Assembly (NCBI GenBank): GCA_024362935.1
Contig: JANCRA010000009.1
Span: 10,682,001-10,746,000 of the forward strand
Length of the DNA stretch: 64,000 bases
Origin: Setophaga petechia
Lineage: Eukaryota; Chordata; Aves; Passeriformes; Parulidae
Reading direction: 5' to 3'
Shown: piece after piece, positions 24,734-37,710 of the stretch
How positions within the stretch are numbered: position 1 is the stretch's first letter
Layout: every line of letters begins with the position of its first letter
The notes under the pieces: generated by a model
Seen by the model: only the letters and a program-made list of their open reading frames with translations
Database searches by the model: none
What the model was told of the DNA's origin: nothing
Program-made: the position numbers and the translations under genes

Positions 24734-25060
24734 TGTGGACAGTTTTTTATTGAGACATAGTTGATGGGAAAAGAGACGTGAGAAAATACATCTGAGAAAG
24801 CAGCAGCTGCCTAATTCAAGGACACAGTTTCTTTGAGCAAGAAGCTGTTCAAGAAAATATGTGATAACAGGAGGTAATAAAGAAGCTACAAACATCCTGA
24901 GAAAGGTGGGACTGACTTCTTATAGCTGACCAATAGTGAGCTCTACTTTTGCAATATGTATGAGCCTTATTACTGTGATTATAAAAGTGTGCCTGTTAAT
25001 CAATAAATCTGAGACTTGTCGATCATCATCGGATGAGCATGTCTCCCGTCTTCCTCGTCA
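24734..25060 (+). mobile_element. Solo LTR with 6-bp target duplication
   Basis: A 327-bp element begins TGTGGACAG and ends CTTCCTCGTCA. It is flanked by the perfect direct repeat GGCAAC (24728-24733 and 25061-25066). A TATA box (ATTATAAAAG, 24979-24988) and an AATAAA (25002-25007) sit close together, giving a short R and a U5 of about 50 bp. The 6-bp duplication fits class II (alpha/beta-like, ERVK) integration. It is a solo LTR formed by recombination between the two LTRs of a provirus. Confidence 0.8.
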
Positions 25061-25239
25061 GGCAACTACTATAGGCTTATTGAATTGTTAGCATTCAACA
25101 TTCTTTTTTGTGTTTTGTGAACAGTCTCGTAGTGGTCTGTGCCACACGATATGTTGAATAGTGTTTGTAAGGGAAAAGTGTACAACCTCAGGTTTTAGCG
25201 TTTATATTTTTCAGATTCTGTGCTGCTTTAGCGTGTCGG

Positions 25240-25615
25240 TCTGGGCTTCATATTAAAGGTATGATAGACAAAACAATTCCTTCTCCAACTGCTGACCCAA
25301 GGACAGCCGATCCAGATCTCAGGCCCAAGAGCATAAACAAGGGTGGACTGAAGAGAGAAAGACAAGGATAAGACTTCATGGGCTAAAGCTGTAATTGGAC
25401 AATTAACTCCAATATTCTAATGAACCAGAACTTATAAAAGTGTGAGACCCCATGACCAGTCATGTATTTTGTGACCATTTTGGATTCACCTAGAGTGTGT
25501 CCCTGGCTGGGCTCTTGTGCTGCCCAAGGTGTATCCATTGAGTCCCCCTAATAAAAATCTACTTAATTCTTTAACTCCGTCTAGTCTCTCTGTTCTAGGT
25601 CACCCTTCACAAGGC
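25240..25615 (+). mobile_element. Second LTR-like element, different family
   Basis: It carries TTATAAAAG (25432-25440), AATAAA (25550-25555) and a U5-like tail ending near 'cacccttcacaaggca'. The 110 bp between the two signals fits an R region. The left boundary and target duplication could not be identified. Its sequence differs from the solo LTR 180 bp upstream. Confidence 0.55.
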
Positions 25616-25620
25616 ATCAG

Positions 25621-28600
25621 GCCCAGTAATGAAGCCAGGGCAGGCCTTGTGAATATTAAATTATATGCAATGAAAAATAGGTAAGGAGACATATATGATC
25701 ATGAAATGTAGAAAAATGTTGTTATCACACAGAAAAAATGGAAAGCTGAAGATTTTTAGAAAATGTATTCTTCATAGGCCTGCTGTTAAATGGAGATGAT
25801 AAAGTTATTATGAAGGGAAAAAATAGAGGCTTAATAAATATTTCTGTTATTCATTGAAAATAGACCATGCTTTTTTCTATCATAAGAGGAAATTAAAAGT
25901 GTTTTCCAGTTCTCTAGCAACTTAGGGCAATATGGAGCATCTGCAAAAGAAAAATTTAAAAAAACATAGAAGTTCACTCAAAAAAACCCCCAAAAACCTG
26001 ACACATGATACAACATCAATATAAGTAGGTGTTTGAAGATAAAATAATAGTAAGTGATTTAATTAAGTTAATTAAATTAAGTTGAATTAAATAGGGAAAT
26101 TTAATTAGTTAATTAAATTAAGTTGAATTAAATAGGGAAAACCTCAGGAGAAAATAAACCAAAAAAACAAAAAACAAAAACCAACCAACCAAAAAACGCC
26201 CACAATTTTCTGTAAACTAAAGTCATAGAGATTCAAATGGCATTAGGCACAAATTTTTAAGAGTGAAGGTTTTGATTAAGCTAATAAAACTGGTGGATTC
26301 TCTAGCTTTCTGTGTTTTGGATTCAAGCCTAGCTAAATTGCTGGAAAATGTGTTTAGTCAAAAACAAGATAGCCCAATAAAAGGGGAGCTGTGTGATACA
26401 TCTGGGAAATGGCCTGTGAAGTACTGGAGATTCAAATCAGATGATCAAATACCCACCTCTCATGTAAACTCTGTAAACCTCTTTCAGTCAACTAGAGGCA
26501 CCATAAATTTTACTTTTGATAGTGCTCAGGTTATTAATATCAAAAAACCATAGATCTCAGTCATACTAGCTAGAACAGGTTGTAAAAGTGCTATTTAAAT
26601 ATATTGGTCAAACCAAATCTAGTGGGAAAATGTCCTGCAGAGATTTATTTTCCTTTCACTCCATTCTTGGAAAGAAACATTCCTCTCTTATGTAAAGTTG
26701 TGGTTCCAGCAAAGAAGAAATTTATTTTCTTTTCCATTTCCTCCTTTATATTATCTCTGTAGCTGTTCCCTGTACTCACTCACAGGAATTCCCTGCAGCA
26801 GGACAATGGTCACCACAGATAGCTGTGCTGTGCTTATTTCTAGAAAAATGAGAGAAGCAGAGATAGGATGTTGACAGCTGGGTATTTCCTCAGCTGCGGA
26901 GACAGGCTCCATGGTTTTGTGGTAGTCATTCTCTTCTGTGCAACTACTGGGGCTTTCCACAAGGCTTTTAAATTTCTTCACATTGGACAGCAGCTTGGGA
27001 ATTTGTATCTGCTCTTTTATGAACTAGATGGAGCAAAATATAGCTCATGCAAAACTGCAATGCAGATAATGGTGCTGCTTCACACTTCAAAATTTGCCCA
27101 GCAAAGAAAGACTTGGTAGCTTTGTATACAACCAATTATATATCTGAAATGATCCAACCTGAATGATCTTACAAAGAGGAATATTTTCTTACAGAGAAGT
27201 TGCTGCTGTAGGGACTGTCCAGCAGGCTGAGATCACAGCAATACAATCAGGTGAGGAACAGGTTTTGCAGATTATGTGGGAATGATAGAAGAACCAGGCA
27301 GCATTTTCCATCCCTGCCTTTCCAAAGATCCAGGCAACCCCATGATGCTTCTAGTTCTGGCAGTCCTTGCCATGAAAAAACAAAGCAATCTCACAGCAAA
27401 GGTCACTTTCTGAAGCTTTTTGTACTTTGAGTTCCATTCTCTCCTAAAATTGCATTTCTTCTTGCTCTTTCCATGTGTATGCCAATAGACAAGCTTCCTA
27501 GCAGAAAGGCTTGGCTGAGGGGTTTATAGCTGGCAGAAATCAGGAAGTGTAATACATTGACACAATTCTCTGTACCATGCGGAGTGTAATTTATACTTTT
27601 TTAGAGCCATTCTGTTACTTCTGGCCCAGGGGAAAGAAATTGGACAAAATTCCAATTCTGAATATTATTGGCCTGGATTTTCCCATTAAAGGTTTTGTAT
27701 GAAAGCTAATTATTTTCTAGTCCCACTATCTGATAACAGTCCATACCGATATCCATGTAAAGAAATTAATATGTTCCAAAATTAAAGGTTAAAAGCTTCT
27801 AGCTTGAGAAAAACTGGTTTTGCAGCTTGATCTGTGAATGTTTGAGGTTATTTGCAGAAAAGACACCTGTACTTCACAGAGAAGAGAGAGGGAGGAGTGG
27901 AGAGGGATGAGGTATGATCCATCAAGAAAAAATTCTTGAAAAGAAAATGTGTTAGGTTCCTATTCTCATGTGGGTGAGGTATGTTTTACCTACTGTATCC
28001 TGTTCTGTCTGACTTTCCCAGAAATTGCTGTGACACAGAGACTGTCTCTGCCATTTGCTGTGCTGCACCTACCAAAAGTCTCAGAATCATCAACTGACAC
28101 TGCCAAGAATCATCACAAGAAAATGGCATAAGCTAAAATTATCTATATGAGCTAAAAGCCTGTTAAACAGGCTAAATAAGTTAAAGACATACAGGCGAAA
28201 ACCCCTTTGTTAAATGCCTGAAAGAAAAAAAAATCTAAGAAATCAACCCTTCTCACCGGTCTCAAAACACAATAATAAAAGAATCAATTAGATAAATGAA
28301 AATGTGATAATAAGAAGGATCCATTGCTCTCCTGCTGAGTAGAGTTTGCTTCTCTCAGAGGTTGTGGTGTCAGGAAGCAAACTACAGTGCAGTAAGGAAG
28401 GAGACAATTTCCTTTCCCCCCTCATTCTTGCAAAGTCTAGAGAGCTGTTACTGAAATAGCAAACCCTAATCTTGATTTGAAATTAACTTATCTTCTTGAT
28501 TCAAAGCTAAGGGATTTAGATTTGTCTTCAGACAACTTCATGGGATTTTCCAGTGAATTAAAATGTTCCAAATTTCCTGAGAATGGGATGCCTGACATGG

Positions 28601-31600
28601 TGAGGCTGCATGATTCAGGTGGAGCTGTGATAGTTTGGTGAGTCTAAATGTAGAATGATATGTGAACAAGTGAATGAACTTTTAGAACTTCTACTTCTTT
28701 TCCATTTTCTCCACAACAGATCTGTTCCATAGATAAGTCCCAAGAACTGGGATTGTCCCTTTAGCATCAGCATCTCTGAATGGCTTCAGTAAATAGAGCT
28801 GTACCTGATACTGGAAATGTTATGGATCACCATACCTAGTTTTTTAATTAGTCCTCTCTCCTTTACCATCTTTTTCCTTTTTTGTTAATTCTCAAAATCA
28901 CATTTTTTTTCAAATGTGTCTTTTCCCAGTTTTCTTATGAGTGCTATAAAAGTCTCTCTAAATCTCTGTTAGCACAACCATGGCACTTCTGGTTTTGCTA
29001 ACATTCAGTTGATGCTAAACTGTCTCTTTCTTTACATATTCATTTTCTTGTTTTCCTGATTAAAATTCTGCCTGTCATTACTCAAATTTCAAACCCTAAT
29101 TACTTGTCAAAACTATGAAAATTCTAAGATGCCTCTTCACAGTGCAGTTCTCCAAATAGTGCCTTGTGCTTGTGTTTATTCCAACCAAATCTATATGGAA
29201 AACACTGAACTAAAAGAATTACTTTAGTATTCAAAACCTTTTGCCGAATCAAAATTAAATCCATCTTGATCATTGTAATTATAAAATGTGGAAGCATTTC
29301 CTCCCAAATAAAAAACTTGGAATTACTAGAGGCTCCTCCTTCTGGGATGGTAGCTAGCAGCATCAGGGAGCAGTAGCCTCAGAAGCCAGGTCATTAAAGC
29401 TTCTTAAGAGACAGTCCTTTGTGAGAGCTGTAGAGTCTTAATCTTTTGGTACAGTGAGTCTTGAAATACTGCTCAAATGTTGCCCCCCTGGAAATGTCAT
29501 AGCTCTTCCAGAGAGCAGTAAACGCTGTCAAGGAGGTAATGAGGTTAATCAAAACTTTATTTCTAATAAAACCTCTCATTTAAGACAGCTCCTCAGAGGT
29601 CAGTAAGAGACGTGAGTTATGAGCATATGTATGACTTCTTTGCACCTCTAGCATCTTTGCTGCTCTTGCATTTTTTATCTCGGCATCAGTTCATTGGTGC
29701 TAAGGATATAATCTAGGCTATTTTCTTATTATTTTTCTAATATTTTTTGTTATTTTTTCTGTTTGCTAGCAAAAAGCAGCTGTGTATCAGAAATTATTAG
29801 CACAGCAATGGCAATCAAAACAGAAAAAAATATGCACAGTTTGCCTCTTGAAGGTGTTCAGTACAGTTCTGGTTCTGTCTCAAGGGTGATGACAAAACTG
29901 GAGGAGGTACAGAGATAAGGGATAAGGACAGTAAAAGGTATGGAACTGCTATATAATAAATAGACAAGTTGAATAGACTGGCTGAGAGATAGCTATAGAA
30001 AAGTCTGTGAAAACAAGTGGCTAGAAAAGACAATTACAAATTTTTGTTATAACCTGTTTAATCCAATACAAAAGCAAGAGACCTTCAAACGAAATAAGCA
30101 GATGACTAGATAAAAGCAAACAAAAGAAGTGAATTTTTATACAATATTCAATCAAGCTGTGAAAAGTTTCCTTGCAGAAAGTTGTGGTTGCTGCAAGTTT
30201 ACATAATTCAAAGAGTGACTGGACAGTTTCATGAAAGATAACTTCAGCCAAAGTAAAATGCAAACCCGTTGTGTTATGTGCAGTGGTACTTTACATAATG
30301 GTATACAACATATGTTTAAGATATCCATTGTGTACACCACAATTGCATTAAGCAATTGCATAATACAGTTCTAATAAACATAGTGACAATATCTCCAGCT
30401 CAGGAAGTCTTCAACAGATTATTTGCTGGATGATTGCCATGAGAACATTTGGAGGAAGCACTACTGTGAGTGTAGTGTTCTTATTGCCTTCATCAAATAT
30501 GCTAACCGCTGGTCTCCTGGGGATTGTTGTTGTTTTCTTCCTTTTCTTCCTTTTTTTTTTTCCTCTCAAGAGAAAACTAGCCTTACTGAATTCAGTGCCA
30601 CAATCTGCTCTATAAAATGTTTCACCAAACATCCCATAACTAGGGGATATTACCATCTGTTCCTGGCACCTTTGAAGTTGGCTGCTGTGACAGGCACAGG
30701 ATTGACTAAAATATTGCTCCACTCCACTGGATGATGCTTTTGTCAGTGAATGAGAGAAAAGGGAATAAAGAAGTGAGGTGCTGGGGTTTCCTAGGACCTT
30801 GTCTATCACTGCCCTTGTATTCAGATTCTGTGATTTCCAGAAGCACCAGTCTTATTACCAGTTGTTGTATATTGGCAATTTCTTAAGATCCATGTTCTCG
30901 GAAAAGAACAGTTATTGCTAAGAGGAACAAAGCTACACTGAGGCCGGATGTGCCACACGTCCTACCTGTGACAAACAGTACAGTAACACCTTTGTAAGGC
31001 TGAATCCTGGGCTAGTTGGATCCTTCTGACTCTTCTGGCCAATTTCATATCCTTAAATAGCATGAGGAAAATATTTTTCTTGATCATACTACAGTTTCTT
31101 TTTAAGCTGACTCTTTCGTAGTAACATTTCTAGGAGAATTCATTCAGAATAATAGCTAAATATCCTAGTGAATATGAGGTTTATGAGACAAGTGTCTTGT
31201 AAAGGCTGCTGTGTTGGTTTGGGAAGGGCATTGTGGTTATTGTAGACAGCAGCTTGCAGCCTGTCTGGCCATGCTTCCATATTCATTTACAGCTGGATCA
31301 GCAAGGAATTGGCTCCAGACTTGTGTCTGTAAACTAGGCTTGAGTCCACAGCTCCAGATCCATAGCAGGAAACTTGATTGAATCCCAGGGGTCCTGCATT
31401 AGCCACAATCAGAGTTATCAATGGAGTTCACTGTAGTTAAAAAAATAAAACAGAACGTCAGTACTCTTTTTTTTTTCTTTCTTTTTTTTTTCAGAAGCTG
31501 GAGAGGAATAGGAATAACCAAACAACTAATGCACGAGCTGTTATGAAAGTGGTACTGGGAAATTGTGCTAAAATGGACACTTTTGGCTTCTTAATACCTC

Positions 31601-32540
31601 CATCTGATACATAAAATCTTATGAGAGAAAAACTTCCTTGCAATATTTTGCAGTTTTTGAAGCATACAACTAGAACGAAATTGTCACTACAATTTCTTCC
31701 ATCTGCTCCCTTTGGCTACAGGTACAAGACTGTCAATTCATCATACACAAAAAGAAACCTGGGGCCAAATTCTCTGTTGGCATAACTCCACATAAGTCTT
31801 GGCTTGATCTTCCCATGAAGAACTGATTTGGAAAAATTCAGTGGAAAAACAAGAGAAAAATGGAAATAGCAGTACACGACCATCTTTTCTCATAGTTCAT
31901 AGCATCTGAGAAAAGACCTCAGGATACTATTTGTAACAGATTTCTGAGACAAATACCTTCAAGAACCAAACACCAACAAAGTACTGAAGCAGTAGGCCGT
32001 GCCTATTTTTATATGCAATAAGGAATGCATGGCATCATATCAGTAGGAGATACTGGATGCATTGTCATAGAATTTTAATGCTTGGCCATCCCTTTTTGCA
32101 AATTGCTGTTCTTGCTATAAGAAACACATTTCATCTCTATCTATTAATCAGTCTGTGAAATGTTTTGGAATAGGAGATGGCCAAGTGGACCTGCTGGGGG
32201 TTGTAGTTTTTTCATGCCATATCTAATATAGAAAGGTTTCAGAAGCGGAAAATGGGACCTCTGTTTTCTTTTGGTCTTGAAGTCTATTGTGTTTGTCAAC
32301 TGTAGTATGAGAAGATTTTCTTCCACTCAAACAATTTGAAGAAGTTATCATAGTTACAGGAAAGTCTACAGAGATCTTCAAAGACAAATGTTCAAAGTGA
32401 GGTGGGGCAACCCCCTCCCCAAATGTCACATTCCACATGGGGTACCTTAAGACTTGAGGGTCTTGAGTGAAGTCAGGTCCAGCTGTGTCCATAGCAAGCA
32501 AAAGATTTTCATTTATGGTCAGTGTTGTCTCACCTGAAAA
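25621..32540. other. Long non-coding stretch
   Basis: About 7 kb of AT-rich DNA without a recognisable exon, repeat family or RNA gene. The open frames here (up to 132 codons at 30411-30809, minus) overlap frames on the other strand and show no family motif. It includes a 41-bp tandem duplication at 26067-26140 and pyrimidine tracts near 30540-30565 and 31466-31492. Confidence 0.5.
26067..26140. repeat. AT-rich tandem duplication, 41-bp period
   Basis: The block starting 'gttaattaaattaagttgaa' and ending 'aaatagggaaa' occurs at 26067-26099 and again, without mismatch, at 26108-26140. The near-identity implies a recent local duplication. Confidence 0.9.
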
Positions 32541-32544
32541 ACTT

Positions 32545-32980
32545 AAAGCATAGTAGTCTGAGAGAGTTGTGCCTGTTTAGCCTGAAGAAGGCTCTGGGGA
32601 GACCTTATCATAGCCTTCCAGTACCTAATGGGAGCCTATAAAGAAGAGAAATGTGACTTTTTACACAGGCAGATTGATTGGACAAGGGGGAACATTTTTA
32701 AAGTAAAAGAGAAGACATTTACATTAGATGTTAAGAAGAAATTCTTTACTGTTAGGAAAGTGAGGCACTGGAACAGGTTGTTCAGCGAGGTTGGGGATGA
32801 TCCAAACCTGGAAGTGTTCAAGATCAGGCTGGATCAGGCCTTGAGCAACCTGATCTAGTGAGTGGCTTCCCTGCCCTTGGGGAGAGGGAACTAAGTGATG
32901 TTTAAAGTCTCTTCCAACTAAGTGGAACTAAGTGATGTTTAAAGTCTCTTCCAACACAAGCCATTCTATGTTTCTCCAGA
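32545..32980 (+). mobile_element. CR1 LINE 3' fragment with internal tandem duplication
   Basis: CR1 signatures in order: 'agaaggctctggggagacct', 'tagatgttaagaagaaattc', 'gaggcactggaacaggttgt', 'caggctggatcaggccttga', and the end 'cattctatg'. Near the terminus a 32-bp block (32887-32918) is repeated exactly at 32924-32955, which is not part of the CR1 consensus. Confidence 0.92.
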
Positions 32981-33344
32981 ACTACATGGCAAATAATACT
33001 GGCATCCAAAAGAGCATTTCTGTACAAACACTGTCCTATATCATTGACCTGTTATCATCAGTTACAGCAAGGATTAGCAGTGTCTAAAGCATAGGTGAGC
33101 CTCAAGTCTCTAAGAGCCATTTGTAAGAAATAGCAGAACATATGAAATTTCTAGAATAACCATTCTGTGTTCAACTGCTGGTATTGGAACTACAAGTGCA
33201 TACTATAAGCTGCAGATTCCTGTTTGGCTTGTAGCACCTGGTTTTCCTGGATTCGAATGTAGATATGTTCATATTTCTGAATGGCCTATGCTGGTAAGGT
33301 TCTGCCATCAACTGAAAGGATGACAGAAAATGGCCCTAAGTTGT

Positions 33345-33595
33345 TCCAGAGGAGGTTCATATTAGATATTAGAATTTTTTTTTTCCCACTGAAAGAGTGG
33401 CAAGGCATTGGAATAAGTTGACCAGGGAGGTGGTAGAGTCACTGTCTCTGGAAGAATTGCAGATGTGTCTGGTTGGGGAACTTGGAGATCTGGTTTAGGG
33501 GTTATTATGATGGTGTTAGGTCGACTGTTGGACTCAGATGATCTTGAAAGTCTCTTCCAATCTTGACAATTCTGTGATTCTGTGATTTTGTGATC
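33345..33595 (+). mobile_element. CR1 LINE 3' fragment with octamer tail
   Basis: 'tattagatattagaattttt', 'gagtggcaaggcattggaat' and 'cagatgatcttgaaagtctc' are followed by a 'ttctgtgattctgtgatttt' tail. The short octamer-like repeat is the usual CR1 3' terminus. Confidence 0.9.
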
Positions 33596-35049
33596 TGACT
33601 GTGTCAATTCAGAAAACATGAAATATATCCCAGGAATTGCAATGACTCATAAGTCACTCCAACCCTAACAGGATCAGCATCTCTAAAACTGTAAGCTGGC
33701 AATTAATTGTTCACAGCATTTTATTTGTTATGACTCATGATTGACTCATAATTCTCTTGCAGATGCAGCTGGCACCGACCTCAGGAGAGGTGACTGAGGG
33801 TGAGAAAGTAAGATCTCATCATGGGATCATAATATTGGTAATGTAAATTCAAAAGCTGGGGAACAGGGATTTTGAAGAACCCTGTGATACAGGTCCCAGT
33901 AGCAGTTATATATCTGTCTTATATTTAGATTTCTGGAAATTAGGAATCTAACTACTACAGGGAGTTGGGACTGAAGTTGATCAGTGCTGTGACTGAAGCT
34001 GATGAGACTTCTGGGTTTAAGTTAGTTTGAGAAAGATCGACGAGACTGGCTGATAGGCCTCCCAGACAGGTATTACAACAAGAAGTAGACCTCTAGCCTC
34101 AGCAAAGGAGTCTGAACATGTAAATTAGGAGGCAAGGCAGATGGTGTGAAGAGTTAAGGCATGGAGTTAATGAAGCAATGCAGGAATCTGCTAACACCAT
34201 TGTTAGAGTGATGCGGTGGAATGCAAATGCAGGAGAGCATCCAGCACTTCATTCTCTTTTCTGCATGAAGTATAGGCATGTTCTGGGTAATTTCAAAAGA
34301 GCAATCTACAAAACATAGGAGTTGGTGTATGAGGAAAGATTGTTTGAACTCCTGTCCTTTTCCACCACTAGAGATAGGAACTCAGATTAAGTGCCTCCAT
34401 CAACTTGAGTGCTATATACAAGTACTTCACAGAGCAGAGTTCACCTCTTCTATGAATCTAAATCATCCAGAAAGTGTGCAAATTAGTTTGAACACCATCC
34501 TTGATCTCAGAGGAGGCAAGTCACCTACCATTCCTTCCAACAGTGCATTGGCCTTAGTGCTGTGTGTGTGAGAGGGTCACGGTATCCACTGCTCCTCCCT
34601 CCAGGTGAAGCCCCTAAGCAGCCAAGAAGGCCAGCACAATGGGTTCAAGAGATGAATCCTTGAAGACGCCTAAAATCTCACATCTGAGAAGTTCATAAGG
34701 TAAAGAAGGCCTGGGTTCCCTCCTCTGAAGTGATCACCAGCTTACAGGGTCCTTAGGTAAAACCAGAAGTTACCCTGTGAGCAGAAACCCTAACCTTTAG
34801 TTCCCCATGCCCCACACCATACTTTGTGTATCGTGTAAAGTGATATTTGTAAGTCACTGCTGAATTCTGGTATGGCAGGTTTTACTGTCTGGGGATTCAC
34901 ATAAAAAACTACACCTCTGTGTCCCCAGAGGAGGGCCAGCAAACATGCTCAAGTGCAGGGTCCTGTGGAATTGGTGGGATAACAGATGTAGGGAACTGTA
35001 GATCAGGTTGCTGCTGGAGTTGGAGCTTTGGGATGACCCTTGTGATAGG

Positions 35050-35270
35050 ACAACAGGGAATGACTTAAAAATAAAAGAGGAGAGATTTAGATTAGATATT
35101 AGGAAGAAAATCTGTCCTCTGAGAGGGAAGAGGCACTGGAGCAAGTTGCCCAGAGAAGCTGTGGACTTGGAGCAACCTGATCTAGTGGAAGGTGTCCCTT
35201 TCCAAGGCAGGGGGTTTGGAACTGGATAATCTTAAAGGCCACTTCCAACTCAAACTATTCTACGATAAGT
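35050..35270 (+). mobile_element. CR1 LINE 3' fragment
   Basis: 'ggagagatttagattagata', 'gcccagagaagctgtggact', 'aaggtgtccctttccaaggc' and 'ccacttccaactcaaactat' follow the CR1 3' consensus. A short internal part (the 'ccctggaagtgttcaaggcc' region) is deleted. Confidence 0.9.
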
Positions 35271-35300
35271 TGCAAAATCATTCATCTTTAGATTCAAATA

Positions 35301-35446
35301 CAAGCAAGCACACGATCCAAGACATTTTTAAAAGTGATGCCATAGAGGATTTCAAGGGTTTTTAGTGGCCTTGCATGAACAAGCAAGTACATGATCCAAG
35401 ATATTTTTAAATGTAATGCCATGGAGAATTTCAAGGGTTTTTAGTG
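35301..35446. repeat. Diverged tandem duplication, 79-bp period
   Basis: Two 67-bp copies (35301-35367 and 35380-35446) share 'caagcaag', 'gatccaaga', 'atgccat' and 'atttcaagggtttttagtg', with scattered mismatches. It directly follows a CR1 fragment. No family is known to me. Confidence 0.85.
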
Positions 35447-37704
35447 ATCTGTGTGAAGATGGAATTGCCTCAGCCCTAGACCTCTTTTCCTGCTGTGTGT
35501 ACTAGCTAAATAAACAAAGAAAATAATGTATTTATTAGGAGTCTTTCATTCCTGCTTGCAAACATAGCTAGTTCTTCTAAATTAGGAAAGAAGTAGCTCA
35601 AAAAAGAAGTCTGTATAAATGTGGAGTTATTTTGTTGTATCATTAAAGCCTGATGACCTAGCTACTTACGTAAGACCACACTTTCTTATTAAGAGGCAGA
35701 ATGATGGCCCAGGGAGATGGCCATGATCATGGTAAGGATTAAATAGAAGTAAAGTAATAACAAAAGTCCATTTCAGAGGCAAATGAAGATAAGGAGAAAG
35801 CAGCAGTTACTGGACTCCCTGTTCTAAAAGAAATACGTAGATGCAGAGAGTTTGTGCTCAGCTTTCTGCTTGTCTGCCATTGCCACACCACGATGTGCTG
35901 TCAAAGGATCACCCAGAGCTATTCAATGAATGGAGCCATCAGGGTTGCTCCTGTTACAGAGCTGCTGGTGTGTTCCCTGGCAGGTCACAGAGCAGCACAA
36001 AGCTGGCCTGCATCCAGACTCAAATCGTGACAATGAGGAGGCAACAGTGAGGAGAGAGAAAAAATTTCATTTTCTCACCATCTGAATAGAACTGTCAAAG
36101 CTTTGATTCATGCCAAGGGTTCTGCTTGTACAGCAGTTTTCTGTGCTGCCTGATAATGCATGTCGGAGGCATTTTATTGGAACCTTCTTTTAGGACGTGC
36201 CAGCTGTGTGATCAAGTACTCTGAAAAGTTCAGTGATTACACTGCTGCAGGCTTTCAAGAAACCAAGCCATCAGGAACAATTTATGGCCCAGCTCTCTCT
36301 TTGCTGCCATGTTTTGCTCCTGATGAGATGCAGAATCCCTGAGGGCCTGGTCTTATATCATGTGAATGAGTAAAGCTTTGAAAAATTGATATTTTATAAA
36401 ATCCATTTAACTGATAACACTACACAGTCACCTTCCAAGCTTCTTTGACTGTCCTGCATCTCTCATTCTGATTTGAAATTGATTTTGTTCTTCAGAAGAA
36501 CACAGTAATTCCCAGTGGTGATTTTTACTGATAGCTTATACTAGAGCTCAGCTGTTCTGCTCCTGAATTTCTAATCAGCTTAGCAATGACAGAACTGCTG
36601 TCAGAGAATTGCACTACACCTATTTTATATTCAAAACTAGACAAGCAAAAAAACAACAACACCCATAAAAATATTTTCCTATACTTTATCACAAAAAACA
36701 GGATAAAATAAAAAGAGGTGTACACTTTTCACCCATCTTCTGCTAATCCCTGGAAGTTAGCAGAAGGAATGACTGGCTGCATGAACAAGTTACTGCAGGG
36801 TAAGTTTATACCACAACTGCTACTCTGATGTGAGAGTTGTCAAAATGATTTCAATGCACAGCCAACATGAGGTAGCTTAGCCTGCACTCATGAAGGTTCA
36901 AAACCACTTTTCACTTGACCACAATTTAAAGTCATTGCAGCTGCAAAGCCACAGTTTGTGTCGCCTGCCAGTTGTTTGTGTTGCTGCATTCAAAGTATCA
37001 GAGAGGTTGTCATCGAAGTGGACTCCTCAGGATGCTTAAATGCTGTAAACAGAAATCAGAGATGGTGTTTAGTTGTATTTTTGGATGCATATTTATCATA
37101 TTCCTAGTTTCTTTTCTGCACAGACTGGTCAAAGACTTCCTGATGACCTTTAGCAAACCACTTTGACTCCAATCCTCGGAGATAATTAGTCCCACACTTC
37201 CACTGAATTAATGATTAATCAGCTTCGATGGTCTAGGATTAATCCTTCATTTCCTCAACTGAGGAATAATAGCAGGAGGCAGTAACATCCTTGTTATCCT
37301 TTTTGTCTATACAACCTGTAGTGTGTTTGGGAATGAACCACAATTACTGCAGTGACCACAAGGTACTGTAGATCTAGATTTGAAGTAGGTGTTTTTGTGT
37401 TTTGGGTTTGTTTTTTTTTCCTCAGGGTGATAGCTCCATGGTGGGAGACCATGCTATGAGGTTTTGTAGTGACAAAAAGCGTTTTTCTCCTCTGATGGCT
37501 GTCACTTTGAAACCAAACTATCTCATTTAAACTTTGTAAAAATGGCCAGCTACTGATTGTCACATTCAAATGTTTATTCATCTGTGTGCCCAAAAGGGAT
37601 TTATGCCACATTTGCTTAGCAGTCTGTGAGGAACGAAGCTCTCCGTGACACTTATTTTGGATTTTGATGACTAAACAAACTTACATCTTGTAAACTGGAT
37701 GCAA
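35447..37704. other. Non-coding stretch
   Basis: No gene or repeat family was recognised in this AT-rich DNA. Open frames are short and unsupported. Confidence 0.5.
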
Positions 37705-37710
37705 ACCTAC

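Noticed and set aside
30411..30809. 132-codon minus-strand frame
   Set aside because: Includes a Lys/Arg-rich tract from a poly-pyrimidine run, overlaps open frames on the other strand and matches nothing I know.
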